Shown one piece after another: positions 1 through 10,599 of a stretch of 64,000 nucleotides of DNA. How positions within the stretch are numbered: position 1 is the first letter of the stretch; every line of letters starts with the position of its first letter. The DNA comes from an uncultured Tessaracoccus sp. GTDB taxonomy: Bacteria; Actinomycetota; Actinomycetes; Propionibacteriales; Propionibacteriaceae. The position numbers were made by a program, and so were the translations under genes. Location of the stretch: contig NZ_CALUCN010000006.1 of assembly GCF_943914565.1 (NCBI RefSeq), positions 62,001-126,000 of the forward strand, written 5' to 3'. The notes beneath the pieces were generated by a model. It worked only from the letters and a program-made list of their open reading frames with translations, made no database searches and was not told the DNA's origin.

Positions 1-4
1 CAGC

Positions 5-475
5 TCACTTGCCGGCGACGGCCTCGCCGCCCAGCGCGTTGCGCACGAGCGTGGGCGTGGTGGTCTTCGCGACGACCCAGTTGTCGCCCACGACGTAGGC
101 GGTGCCGTCGGCGTCGAGCTGCGTGGTGACCGCCTCGACCTTGCCCTCGTCGGAGAACCACATGACCTGGTCCTCGCCGTTGCAGGTGCCGGAGGCGTCC
201 GCGCCCTGCACGTCGTCGGTCTGCTTCCACCCCTTGCAGTCGTAGTGCTTCTTGTTGAGCAGCTCGACCATCGTCTCCACCGAGTCGACCTTCGATCCGT
301 CCTGCTCCGGCTGGTCGGCCGCCGGGGTCACCTCCTCGGTCTCGCTGGCCTCGGTGGTGGCGGCCTGCGTCTGAGATTCCTCACCGGTGGGGGCCGGGTC
401 CTCCGACGTGCAGCCGGCGAAGGCCAGCACGCCGGCTGCGAGCATCGCGATCACACGGGTTGCAGGTTTGCGCAT
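5..475 (-). CDS. Small secreted lipoprotein of unknown function
   Basis: Predicted 156-residue exported lipoprotein; no family recognised. The N-terminus has a positively charged start (MRKPATR), a hydrophobic core and the lipobox FAGC with the lipidated cysteine at residue 22. An acidic, Thr/Glu/Pro-rich linker follows (about residues 23-62), then a compact domain (about 63-156) with two cysteines (in YDCKGW and GTCNG) that could form a disulfide. The open frame extends further upstream, but ATG at 475 is chosen because the signal peptide begins there and GAGGA lies about 9 bases upstream. It is probably anchored to the outer face of the membrane. Function is unknown. Confidence 0.7.
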   Translation of the reverse strand: MRKPATRVIAMLAAGVLAFAGCTSEDPAPTGEESQTQAATTEASETEEVTPAADQPEQDGSKVDSVETMVELLNKKHYDCKGWKQTDDVQGADASGTCNGEDQVMWFSDEGKVEAVTTQLDADGTAYVVGDNWVVAKTTTPTLVRNALGGEAVAGK

Positions 476-606
476 CGGTTGTCCGTCCTCTTCTTCTCGT
501 CCTGACCCGCTGGTGCGGGCGGCTCCGCGCCGTGCGGGCGCACGGCAAACGCTCTCCAGCCTAGTTATTGGTCCAACCCCACGCATCCCGGGGTCGACAA
601 GGGCAG

Positions 607-1530
607 TCACGGGTGCAGCAGCGCCGCCAGCGCGACGCACACCGGCAGGGACAGCACGGTGGTGACCAGGATCGTGTCACGGGCGACGAGCTCCCCCACC
701 CGGTAGCGCAGCGCGTACTGGTACATGTTCTGGGCGCTGGGCAGCGCAGCGAGCACCGTCGCGGCGTAGCGCTGTTCGGGCCCGAGCCCGAACACCCACG
801 TGCCGAGCGCGTACACACACACCGGCAGGAGGACGAGCTTGCCGACGGAGGCCAGGCCCACGTCGCGACGCCCGGTTCCCGGCTGCAACGGCTTCTGCCC
901 CACGAGTGAGATGCCGAACGCGATGAGCATCAGCGGCACCGCCGCGCCGCCGACGAGCTCGAGCGGCAGCATGAGCCAGCTGGGCTGCGGCAGGGCCCAC
1001 GCCGACCACACGACGCCGAGCGCCGAGCCCAGCACGATCGGGTTGCGCACCGGCTGCGACACCACCCGCTGCCAGCGGACCCCGCCGGGTGCCTGCGCGT
1101 CGAGCACGCCCATGAGCAGCGGCGCGAGCACGACGAGCTGCAGCACGAGCAGCGGCGCGACGAGGCTGCCGTCGCCCAGGACGTACACCGCCACGGGTAG
1201 GCCGATGTTGTTGGCGTTGGAGTAGATGCCGCAGTAGGAGGCCATGAGCAGCGGCCCCGTGCCGCGGGAGCCCAGGGCCCGCATCGTGACGAACAGCACG
1301 GTGCCGACGATGAGCACAGCCGTGGCGTGCGTCAGCAGCGAGCGCGAGAACACCGCGCGCACGTCCGCGCGGGCGAGCACGGTGAACAGCAGCGTGGGGC
1401 TCGCGGCGAAGAAGGCGACGCGGTTCAGCACGAGCCGGTCGTCGCCGCGCACGATCCCCGCGCGGGCGAGGGCCCAGCCGACGCCGATCGCGACGGCGAT
1501 GACCGCGAATCCGGTCAGGATGTCGGTCAT
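607..1530 (-). CDS. AEC (auxin efflux carrier) family transporter
   Basis: Integral membrane permease of 307 residues, the usual length for the AEC/membrane transport family, with about ten hydrophobic segments. The N-terminus (MTDILTGFAVIAVAIGVGWA) and the conserved Asn-rich stretch YSNANNIGLPVAVYV are typical of the family, whose bacterial members move organic acids such as malate or malonate. The substrate here cannot be read from sequence. The ATG at 1530 overlaps the stop of the upstream hydrolase gene by 4 bases (ATGA), so the two are translationally coupled. The longer upstream open frame is the hydrolase coding region in another frame, so it is not used. Confidence 0.85.
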   Translation of the reverse strand: MTDILTGFAVIAVAIGVGWALARAGIVRGDDRLVLNRVAFFAASPTLLFTVLARADVRAVFSRSLLTHATAVLIVGTVLFVTMRALGSRGTGPLLMASYCGIYSNANNIGLPVAVYVLGDGSLVAPLLVLQLVVLAPLLMGVLDAQAPGGVRWQRVVSQPVRNPIVLGSALGVVWSAWALPQPSWLMLPLELVGGAAVPLMLIAFGISLVGQKPLQPGTGRRDVGLASVGKLVLLPVCVYALGTWVFGLGPEQRYAATVLAALPSAQNMYQYALRYRVGELVARDTILVTTVLSLPVCVALAALLHP

Positions 1531-2501
1531 GCGGTGGCGTAGGCGCCGAGGAAGCGCGACACCTCGTCGAATGCCCGACGGCGGACCGGCTCGGCGGACA
1601 GGGCCACGTCGTGCAGGGCGCCCTCGATGCGCACGAGCGTGACGTGGGGCCCGAGCTGGTGGGCGCGCTGGGCGATGCGGCGGACATCGAGCACGCCGTC
1701 GGCGTGGTGGTACTCGTCGGTCCACTGCCCACCGACGAGCCCGCCGACGCTCTCGGCAGAGGTGAGGACGAGCACCGGCGCGTCGATCTCGAGGCCGCGG
1801 GCGATGCGGGCCTGTCCGGCCATCACGGCCCGCAGCCAGCCGACGCGGACGTAGAAGGCCTTGTCACCCTTGAGGTTGGGGTCGAAGTGCCACTCGCCCT
1901 CCTCCTCGGCGCGGATGGTGCGGAGGTAGAAGCCGTTGTCGCTCATCGGCAGGGCCGTCGTCGGTGCGACGGCGGAGACGGTGCGCATCAGCGGGTGCAT
2001 CGAGAAGCGCACGATGGCTGATCCCTGCAGCTCGATCCAGGGCGAGTTCAGCACGACGGCGTCGAAGGCCCCCGGACGGTCATCGGCGTGGAGCGCGGCG
2101 ATGAGCCCACCGGTGGAGTGGCCGCAGAGCACGACCGAGTCGTGCCCCTCGTCGCGGATCACGTCGCAGGCGGCGTCGAGTTCGACGCGGTAGTCGGTCA
2201 TGTCGGGGATGTATCCCGCGAGCTGCCCCTCACGCAGCGACCGGCCGTAGCGGCGCAGGTCGATGGCGTAGAAGTCGAAGCCGAGCTCGCAGAACGCAGC
2301 GCTCACGTGGTCCTGGAAGAAGTAGTCACTCCATCCGTGGACGTAGAGCACCGCCCGACGGCGGCGCGGCTCCCCGCGACGTACCAACGTCGCCACCAGC
2401 GAACCTTGGGGCTCGAGGGCGAACGTGGGCTCGTCGGCGAGCGGGAGCTCCAGCGAGGCGTGTCCGGGCAGCAGTGGATCCGCCGCCCAGGGCCGGATCA
2501 T
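1527..2501 (-). CDS. Alpha/beta hydrolase, lysophospholipase-like
   Basis: Cytoplasmic serine hydrolase of 324 residues with the alpha/beta-hydrolase layout: oxyanion region VLYVHGWSDY (about 51-60), nucleophile elbow CGHSTGG with Ser129, then a cap region and a C-terminal half with acidic residue and His candidates (EGALHDVALS near the end). It resembles the serine aminopeptidase S33/monoacylglycerol-lipase group (Hydrolase_4), which act on esters of fatty acids or similar small substrates; the actual substrate is unknown. It lies between DUF3073 and the AEC permease, with 4-base ATGA overlaps on both sides, so the three genes form one operon. Confidence 0.85.
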   Translation of the reverse strand: MIRPWAADPLLPGHASLELPLADEPTFALEPQGSLVATLVRRGEPRRRRAVLYVHGWSDYFFQDHVSAAFCELGFDFYAIDLRRYGRSLREGQLAGYIPDMTDYRVELDAACDVIRDEGHDSVVLCGHSTGGLIAALHADDRPGAFDAVVLNSPWIELQGSAIVRFSMHPLMRTVSAVAPTTALPMSDNGFYLRTIRAEEEGEWHFDPNLKGDKAFYVRVGWLRAVMAGQARIARGLEIDAPVLVLTSAESVGGLVGGQWTDEYHHADGVLDVRRIAQRAHQLGPHVTLVRIEGALHDVALSAEPVRRRAFDEVSRFLGAYATA

Positions 2502-2704
2502 GCCGGGCGCTCTTCCTCGTCGTCGTAGATGTCGGCGTACTCCGCCGCGATGTCGGCGTACTGCTCAGGGACCCCGTCGTACTCCTCGACCGGTGGCTTG
2601 CCCTGGAGCTCACGCTCCAACGACGCGAAGTCGGTCTCGACGGAACGGTACTTCAGGTCGCGTGCGACCCTCGTCTGTTTTGCCTTTGCACGGCCGCGCC
2701 CCAT
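2498..2704 (-). CDS. DUF3073 family protein
   Basis: A 68-residue protein with the N-terminus typical of the actinobacterial DUF3073 family: MGRGRAKAKQTRVARDLKY, a basic start followed by a conserved RDLKY block. The C-terminal half is very acidic and repetitive (YADIAAEYADIYDDEEE). The basic head and acidic tail suggest nucleic-acid or ribosome contact, but no function has been established to my knowledge. It is the first gene of the minus-strand operon, overlapping the hydrolase gene by 4 bases, and is divergent from icd. A purine-rich AAGGGGG lies upstream of the ATG. Confidence 0.85.
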   Translation of the reverse strand: MGRGRAKAKQTRVARDLKYRSVETDFASLERELQGKPPVEEYDGVPEQYADIAAEYADIYDDEEERPA

Positions 2705-2826
2705 GTGGGTCGACCCCCTTGCTTGTCCCTCGCGGATTGCCGCGGAATCTGTCAGTTTCTCGTGAGCTCAAGGCTACCCAAGTTTCTCGCCAAGGCCAAA
2801 GGTGGGCGTCGCTGGCGTGGCGAAGC

Positions 2827-2832
2827 TAAGCT
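2827..2832 (+). promoter_or_regulatory. Possible -10 element of icd
   Basis: TAAGCT in the divergent gap between DUF3073 and icd, about 47 bases before the icd ATG, gives a short untranslated leader containing AGGAG. No convincing -35 is visible, so this is a weak call. Confidence 0.3.
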
Positions 2833-2878
2833 GAACAGCACCAACGGATCCCATCTTGACAGGAGCGACACCACGGCC

Positions 2879-5068
<2,190 letters not shown>

Positions 5069-5082
5069 CCCATCCACCCGCA

Positions 5083-5114
5083 ACGGCGCGTGAGCCCCTC
5101 GGCTCGCGCGCCGT
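5083..5114 (+). terminator. Hairpin terminator after icd
   Basis: Inverted repeat with 13-bp arms (one G-T wobble) and loop CCCTCG, directly after the icd stop and before the Nudix SD sequence; T-rich bases follow only weakly. Confidence 0.7.
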
Positions 5115-5148
5115 TCGTTGTCCCCGACCTCGAAGGAGGAACCCACCC

Positions 5149-5544
5149 GTGTCCGAGATCCGCGTCTCCGCCGTCATCCTGCGCCGCGCCGACGGCCACG
5201 TCCTGCTGGTGCGCAAGCGCGGCACCACGGCGTTCATGCAACCGGGCGGCAAACCCGAGCCCGGCGAGGACGCCCGCGCCTGCGCCGTGCGGGAACTCGA
5301 GGAGGAGCTGGGCCTCCGACTCGATCCCGCCGGGCTGCAACCCCTCGGCGAGCACCGCGCAGCCGCGGCCAACGAGCACGGCTGGACCGTCGTCGCGGAC
5401 TGCTTCCTCCACCCGCAGCCCGTCCCCGACGAGGTCCGGCCCGCCGCGGAGATCGTCGAGACGCGCTGGGTGGACCCAGCGTCGCCACCCGCCGACGTCG
5501 AGCTGGCCCCGCTGTTCGCCCAGCACATCGCGCGGCTGCTGTGA
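5149..5544 (+). CDS. Nudix hydrolase
   Basis: A 131-residue single-domain Nudix pyrophosphohydrolase, which cleaves nucleoside diphosphates linked to another group (for example oxidised dNTPs, NDP-sugars or ADP-ribose). The Nudix box is complete, with G34, E40, R48, E49, E52, E53 and G55 in the GX5EX7REUXEEXGU pattern, so metal binding and catalysis should be intact. The substrate cannot be predicted. The GTG start at 5149 is set by a strong AAGGAGGA about 9 bases upstream. The stop codon lies inside the left copy of the 31-bp direct repeat that bounds the next cassette. Confidence 0.9.
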   Translation: MSEIRVSAVILRRADGHVLLVRKRGTTAFMQPGGKPEPGEDARACAVRELEEELGLRLDPAGLQPLGEHRAAAANEHGWTVVADCFLHPQPVPDEVRPAAEIVETRWVDPASPPADVELAPLFAQHIARLL

Positions 5545-5569
5545 GGCTCCTCGGGGTCTTCGACACCGC
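5539..5569 (+). repeat. Direct repeat, left copy (31 bp)
   Basis: This 31-bp unit begins CTGTGAGG, overlaps the Nudix stop codon and ends TTCGACACCGC. It matches 14024..14054 at 30 of 31 positions in the same orientation. The two copies bound the GH3/Opp/TetR cassette. The inner CTCCTCGGGG stretch could form a small hairpin. Confidence 0.8.
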
Positions 5570-5571
5570 GG

Positions 5572-7815
5572 TCACGGGGACGGGGGACTCGCCAGCACTG
5601 TGAACCCCAAAGAGAGAAGATCCTCGTCGCGTGACGAGTGCCCCACGAGGACTTCAAACGCTCCTGGTTCCACCACGCGCTCGCCCGTCGCGTTGACGAT
5701 CGTGCACCGGGACACGGGCACGGTCAGGTCGACCCGCTTCGTCTCGCCTGGCGCGAGATCGATCTGGCGAAACGCCTTCAGTTCCTTGTCCACCCAGCTC
5801 ACGGACGAGACCAGGTCACGGATGTAGAGCTGTACGGTCTCCCGTCCGGGTCGCTCACCGACGTTGGTGACATCGACGTGCACGCGCAGGTCGTCGCCGG
5901 CGGTGAGCTTGTCGGAGACCATCCCGAGCGAGGAGTACGAGAACTGCGTGTACGCCAGCCCCTCGCCGAACGCGTATGCCGGATCCTGTGTGAGATCGGC
6001 GTAACGGTCCCCGTGCTGCCCACGCACCTGGTTGTAGAACGTGGGCTGCTGGCCAACGTGACGCGCGAACGAGATCGGCAGTCGGCCGCTCGGCTCGATC
6101 TGACCGTACATCAGCTCAGCCAGCGCCTGCCCTCCACGCATTCCCGGGTTGGCCGCCCAGATGAATGCATCATGTCGCACCGTGTCAGGAATGATGAGTG
6201 GCTTGGACGCGAGCATCACGATGACAAGCGGTTTGCCGGTCGCCGCCATGGCTTCGAGCAAGGCTCGCTGTCCACCGAGAAGCTCCAAGGTGGCAGTCGA
6301 GCGCGCTTCTCCAACGAGCTCGATGCAGTCACCCACCACGGCAACGATCACGCCGGCCCGCTGAGCCACCTCGACTGCTTCATCCAACAGGGCTTGGTCC
6401 ACGGGCGCGGATGCGGCGATCGGCATTCTCGGTTGTCCGTCGGGAAAGGCACCTCGCGAATCGGGCGTTGCCACGACGATGGTTGCGCCCTTGGCGTACT
6501 CCAACTCGATTCCATCCGGGGCTTGGGCTCGCAGGCCATCAAGCACCGTGGCAATCGTCTGGCGCGGGTGGCCATCGGGCATCCAGTCGATCTGTCCGGA
6601 GCACCCGGCCCAGTCGCCGAGCTGGGTCTGCGCGTCGTCCGCGAGCGGTCCGACCACGGCAATCCGCTTCTGGCGCGACTCGAACGGTAGGACGCCGGTG
6701 TTGCGCAACAGCACCAGCGAGCGGCGGGCAACCTCGAGGTTCACCCGGGTGTGCTTGGGGCTGCCGATACAGCGCTGCGCCTGCTCGTCCGGCTGGACTG
6801 CATCCTCGAACAGGCCGCGCTGGAACTTCAGCCGGAGAATGCGTCGAACGGCTTGATCGATCAGAGCCTCATCCACCAGACCTCGCTCGACAGCCTGCTG
6901 TGCACCCTCGAAGAACTGCGGCGTCGTCATGATCACGTCATTGCCTGCCCGGATTGCGGCAGCTGCGGCGTGGGCGTGGTCGGGCTGCACCTTCTGCTCC
7001 CAGACCATCCTGCCCACGTTGTCCCAGTCCGTGACCAGGGCTCCTCGGTAGCCCCACCGGTTGCGCAGGACATCGGTCAGGAGCCAGTCGTTTATCGTGA
7101 TGGGGACGCCATCCATGGTCTGATACCCCAGCATGAACGCGGCGCACCGTTCCTTGGCCACGCGCTCAAAGGGGGGCAGGAACCACGACTCCAGCTTGCG
7201 TCTCGAGATGTCGGCCTCGCTTGCGTCACGTCCACCCTGAGTCTCGGAGTAGCCCGCGAAGTGCTTGGCGGTCGCCATGATCCCGGACCTCGCATCCTCA
7301 CCTTGGTATCCCGCGACCATTGCCGACGCCAGTTCCCCGATCAGGAACGGGTCCTCGCCGAAGGTCTCGTCCACCCGCCCCCATCGCAGGTCGCGCGCAA
7401 TGCACAGCACCGGCGAGAACGTCCAGTGGATACCGGTGGCTCTGGCCTCCTTGGCGGCGATCTCCGCGCTCTGACGCACGAGTTCCGGGGACCACGACGC
7501 CGCCATCCCGAGCTGCGTTGGAAAGACCGTCGCACCTTCCCAGAAGGAATGCCCATGGATCACGTCCTCAGCGACGAGGAGAGGGATCGCCAGCCGTGTC
7601 CGCTTCACGGCCGCTTGGGCCTGCAGCACCTTCGCCGGCGATGTGTGCAGGATCGATCCTGCGTGCCATTTCAGTACCAGGGCCTCAACGTCACCGCGTG
7701 CGTCGAGCTGCATCATCTGGCCGACCTTTTCCGGCAGCGTCATCCGACCGAGCAGGTCCTCCACTCGCTGCTCGACCGGCAGGGTCGCATCACGATAGGC
7801 GGGGGTCTCAGGCAT
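5572..7815 (-). CDS. Glycoside hydrolase family 3 beta-glucosidase
   Basis: A 747-residue GH3 enzyme that removes terminal beta-linked glucose or similar sugars from oligosaccharides. No signal peptide is seen, so it acts in the cytoplasm on imported substrates. Order: N-terminal TIM-barrel with KHFAGYS (about 184-190) and the nucleophile region LVTDWDNVG with Asp263; the C-terminal sandwich domain; and a terminal fibronectin-III-like domain (ETVQLYIRD to VDLTVP). ATG 7815 is preferred over the upstream in-frame ATGs at 7821 and 7830 because AGGAG sits 7 bases before it. It overlaps the upstream permease gene by 8 bases and is last in the five-gene Opp operon. Base composition is less GC-rich than in flanking genes. 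Confidence 0.92.
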   Translation of the reverse strand: MPETPAYRDATLPVEQRVEDLLGRMTLPEKVGQMMQLDARGDVEALVLKWHAGSILHTSPAKVLQAQAAVKRTRLAIPLLVAEDVIHGHSFWEGATVFPTQLGMAASWSPELVRQSAEIAAKEARATGIHWTFSPVLCIARDLRWGRVDETFGEDPFLIGELASAMVAGYQGEDARSGIMATAKHFAGYSETQGGRDASEADISRRKLESWFLPPFERVAKERCAAFMLGYQTMDGVPITINDWLLTDVLRNRWGYRGALVTDWDNVGRMVWEQKVQPDHAHAAAAAIRAGNDVIMTTPQFFEGAQQAVERGLVDEALIDQAVRRILRLKFQRGLFEDAVQPDEQAQRCIGSPKHTRVNLEVARRSLVLLRNTGVLPFESRQKRIAVVGPLADDAQTQLGDWAGCSGQIDWMPDGHPRQTIATVLDGLRAQAPDGIELEYAKGATIVVATPDSRGAFPDGQPRMPIAASAPVDQALLDEAVEVAQRAGVIVAVVGDCIELVGEARSTATLELLGGQRALLEAMAATGKPLVIVMLASKPLIIPDTVRHDAFIWAANPGMRGGQALAELMYGQIEPSGRLPISFARHVGQQPTFYNQVRGQHGDRYADLTQDPAYAFGEGLAYTQFSYSSLGMVSDKLTAGDDLRVHVDVTNVGERPGRETVQLYIRDLVSSVSWVDKELKAFRQIDLAPGETKRVDLTVPVSRCTIVNATGERVVEPGAFEVLVGHSSRDEDLLSLGFTVLASPPSP

Positions 7816-8824
7816 GTTCATGCTCCTCATGGTCGCGCTGTTGGTTGGGGTCGTTCTTGTGATCGGGGACGCACGCGTCGGGGGCCTGCATTCCACGGTT
7901 TGACGCCTGCTTCGAGCGCGCGCGCTCGCCGGCGGTGCGAAGTCGCGGATTCACGTATTCGTCAATCCCAAAGTTGATGAGAGCCAACGACATGCCCAGC
8001 ATTGCGATGCACAGGCCAGCTGGCACGTACCACCACCAGAACTCGGGAAAGGCTCCATTCTGCTGTGCCCAGAACAGCACCGTGCCCCAGTTCAGGTTGG
8101 TGATGGGGATCACGCCGATGAAGGCCAGCGTGGTCAGGCCCAGCACTGCAGCGTTGACGGTACCGACGAAACTGGATGCGATGATCGCGGCCAAGTTCGG
8201 CAACATCTCAACCGTAATGATGCGCCACAGCGATTCTCCGTTGAGTCGTGCGGCCTGCACGAAATCGCGGCTCTGCAGTGACATCGTCTGGGCCCGCAGC
8301 ACGCGAGCGCCCCAAGCCCAGCCCGTGATCGCGAGTACTGCGGAGATGAGCAGCAGGCTCGGATTCTCGTAATGAGAGGCCACGATGATCATCAGTGGCA
8401 GCCCCGGTATCACGAGGAAGACGTTGGTGATCGCGGAGAGGGACTCACTCCTCCAGCCTGCGACCATTCCAGCGGTCACACCGATGAGCACGGCCACCGC
8501 GGTGGCGATGACGCCAGAGATCGTCCCAACGATGAGCACGCCGCGCGTGCCGAAGATGATCTGGCTCAAGACGTCCTCACCAAGGTGGGTCGTGCCCAGC
8601 AGGTGTGCGGCAGACGGCGGTTGTCGCAGCGCGGCGTAGTCCTTGGACAGGGGGTCATAGGGCGCAATGACATCGGCCAGGAGCGCCACCAGCACAAAGA
8701 ACCCGAGGATCGAGAGCCCGGTCACGGATTTTCGATTGCGGAAGGCTGCCAGCGCGGCAAGCTTGCTTTTCTTCACCGTGCTCTTCTGCTGCGGCGCAAC
8801 CTCTTGCGTCACGGATACGGACAT
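7808..8824 (-). CDS. Oligosaccharide/oligopeptide ABC importer permease (OppC/DppC type)
   Basis: Inner-membrane permease of 338 residues in the OppC group: one hydrophobic segment near residues 36-55, then LLGTTHLGEDVLSQIIFGTR, the standard OppC N-terminal domain signature, then a five-helix permease core with the EAA-like loop (ARLNGESLWRIITVEMLPN) that contacts the ATPases. It pairs with the OppB-type gene upstream, separated by one base. Next to a GH3 glucosidase the cargo is more likely a beta-gluco-oligosaccharide than a peptide, as in other Opp-type cellobiose or beta-glucan importers; that is inference. The C-terminus is extended and charged. Confidence 0.9.
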   Translation of the reverse strand: MSVSVTQEVAPQQKSTVKKSKLAALAAFRNRKSVTGLSILGFFVLVALLADVIAPYDPLSKDYAALRQPPSAAHLLGTTHLGEDVLSQIIFGTRGVLIVGTISGVIATAVAVLIGVTAGMVAGWRSESLSAITNVFLVIPGLPLMIIVASHYENPSLLLISAVLAITGWAWGARVLRAQTMSLQSRDFVQAARLNGESLWRIITVEMLPNLAAIIASSFVGTVNAAVLGLTTLAFIGVIPITNLNWGTVLFWAQQNGAFPEFWWWYVPAGLCIAMLGMSLALINFGIDEYVNPRLRTAGERARSKQASNRGMQAPDACVPDHKNDPNQQRDHEEHEHA

Positions 8825-8825
8825 G

Positions 8826-9809
8826 TCACACCTCCGCCTGTCGCGCTCGTGGATCGAGGACGGCGTACGCCACGTCGGCCAAGATGTTTGCCACCAGCAC
8901 GGACAACGTGATGATCAGGAAGATACCTTGCATGAGCGGGTAGTCCTTCGCGTTGGTGGCGTCGAGGAGCAGCTTTCCGATGCCCGGATAGCTGAACACG
9001 AGCTCCATCACGAGCGTGCCTCCGACGATGAAGCCCAAGGACAACGCGAAGCTCGACAGTTGAGGGAGCAATGCGTTGCGCGCTGCGTAGCTGAGGATCA
9101 CCCGCCTGCGCGGGAGCCCCTTCGCCTTCGCCACGGTGACGTAGTCCTCGTCCAAAACGGTGATCATCATGTTGCGCATCCCGAGCACCCAACCTCCGAG
9201 TGAAGCAAGCACGATGGTCGCGATGGGCAGGATGGCATGCACAGCCACTTCAGCGATGAATTCGCCGGTGAGGGCAGGCGTGACCTGTTTGCCGTAGGCG
9301 TGCGAGGCCGGCAGCCATCCCAGCCCCGAAGAGAAGATTGCGATCGCGATCAGCCCCATCCAGAAGTAGGGAACGGTGGAGAAGAAGGTCGTGAGGGGCA
9401 CGAGCCAGTCCGAGGCTCCTCCGCGCCGCCATCCGATGATGATGCCGATCCCCGTGCCCAACAAGAAGGAGATCACGGTGGCGACGCCGACCAGCCCAAT
9501 GGTCCACGGCAGCGATGTGGTGATGACTTCGCCCACCGGCGCGAGTCCGTGGGAGAACGACGACCCGAGATCCCCGCGCAGCAGGAGACCCCAGTAATCG
9601 AAGTACTGCTGGAGCAGCGACCGGTTCGAGTCCAGTCCGAAGAGGACCTTGAGCGACGCGATGGCGTCGGGACTGATGTTGCCCTGGTTCTTCTGCAGGT
9701 AGGCGCTGATGGGATTGCCCTTCAGCATGCGCGGCAGCAGGAAGTTGATGGTCAACGCTGCCCAGGCAGTGAACAGGTAGAAGACCGTACGTCGAATCAG
9801 GAATCGCAT
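8826..9809 (-). CDS. Oligosaccharide/oligopeptide ABC importer permease (OppB/DppB type)
   Basis: A 327-residue OppB-type permease: N-terminal helix (FYLFTAWAALTINFLLPRML), a helper domain that includes FGLDSNRSLLQQYFDYWGLLLRGDLGSS, and a core with the coupling loop YVTVAKAKGLPRRRVILSYAARNALLP. The C-terminal SYPGIGKLL and YPLMQGIFL blocks are typical of OppB/DppB. It forms the transmembrane channel with the OppC-type partner. The start overlaps the upstream ATPase gene by 13 bases, indicating coupled translation. Confidence 0.9.
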   Translation of the reverse strand: MRFLIRRTVFYLFTAWAALTINFLLPRMLKGNPISAYLQKNQGNISPDAIASLKVLFGLDSNRSLLQQYFDYWGLLLRGDLGSSFSHGLAPVGEVITTSLPWTIGLVGVATVISFLLGTGIGIIIGWRRGGASDWLVPLTTFFSTVPYFWMGLIAIAIFSSGLGWLPASHAYGKQVTPALTGEFIAEVAVHAILPIATIVLASLGGWVLGMRNMMITVLDEDYVTVAKAKGLPRRRVILSYAARNALLPQLSSFALSLGFIVGGTLVMELVFSYPGIGKLLLDATNAKDYPLMQGIFLIITLSVLVANILADVAYAVLDPRARQAEV

Positions 9810-10597
9810 CGCTTCGCTCCCTCCCGCTCGCGGAAGTGGCGCTCCGGGTCGGGAGACGCGTCCCTGAGCGCGCGTGTGTAGGGATCCCTCGGGTGGAGGA
9901 TCACGTCATCGGCCAGCCCACGCTCCACCACCGTTCCGTGATTCAGCACGAGGATCTCGTCGCTGAAGTGCCTCGCGGTGGCCAGGTCATGGGTGATGTA
10001 CAGCACACCCAGGCCATGCTGGTGCTGGAGGTCTGCGATCAGGTTGAGGACCCCGAGGCGCACGGACACGTCCAGCATCGACACCGGCTCGTCAGCAATG
10101 AGCAGCTGTGGTCTGGTGGCGAGCGCCCTCGCGATCGCGATGCGCTGCCGTTGCCCGCCAGAGAGCTCGTGGGGCAATCGATCGATGAGCTGTTCGGCGT
10201 CGAGCTGCACCTCTTCCAAAAGCCGTAAGACATCGGCCCGCTTGGCGGGCTGCCCGCTGAGGATCAGGGGTCGCTCCAAGTGCTGACGAATGGAGCGGTA
10301 GGGGTTGAGCGACGCAAAGGGGTCCTGGAACACCATCCTCACGCGCTGCCGATAGGCGCGCAATGCACGTCCTCGTCTCGGGGTGCGTTCCCCCTCGAAC
10401 GTGACTTCGCCAGAGGTCTGGTGCTCCAAGCGCATCAGGATCTTCGCGATGGTGGACTTGCCAGAACCGCTCTGTCCCACCAACGCGATCGTCTGGCCCG
10501 AGCGCAGCTCGAGGGACACGTCATCGAGTGCCAAGAAGGCGCCCTTGCCGCGGACCTTGTACTGTTTGGTCACGTTTTTCATCTCGAGCGTCGCCAT
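9797..10597 (-). CDS. ABC importer ATPase (OppF type)
   Basis: A 266-residue ATPase subunit. Walker A GQSGSGKST at about 41-49, signature LSGGQRQRIAIARAL, Walker B LLIADEPVSMLDV and switch His in YITHD are all present. It is shorter than usual OppF (about 310-330) and lacks the long C-terminal oligopeptide-transporter domain. Together with the OppD-type ATPase it would energise the two permeases. It starts 2 bases after the OppD stop. The C-terminal tail (EREGAKRCDS) runs into the permease start. Confidence 0.9.
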   Translation of the reverse strand: MATLEMKNVTKQYKVRGKGAFLALDDVSLELRSGQTIALVGQSGSGKSTIAKILMRLEHQTSGEVTFEGERTPRRGRALRAYRQRVRMVFQDPFASLNPYRSIRQHLERPLILSGQPAKRADVLRLLEEVQLDAEQLIDRLPHELSGGQRQRIAIARALATRPQLLIADEPVSMLDVSVRLGVLNLIADLQHQHGLGVLYITHDLATARHFSDEILVLNHGTVVERGLADDVILHPRDPYTRALRDASPDPERHFREREGAKRCDS

Positions 10598-10599
10598 GC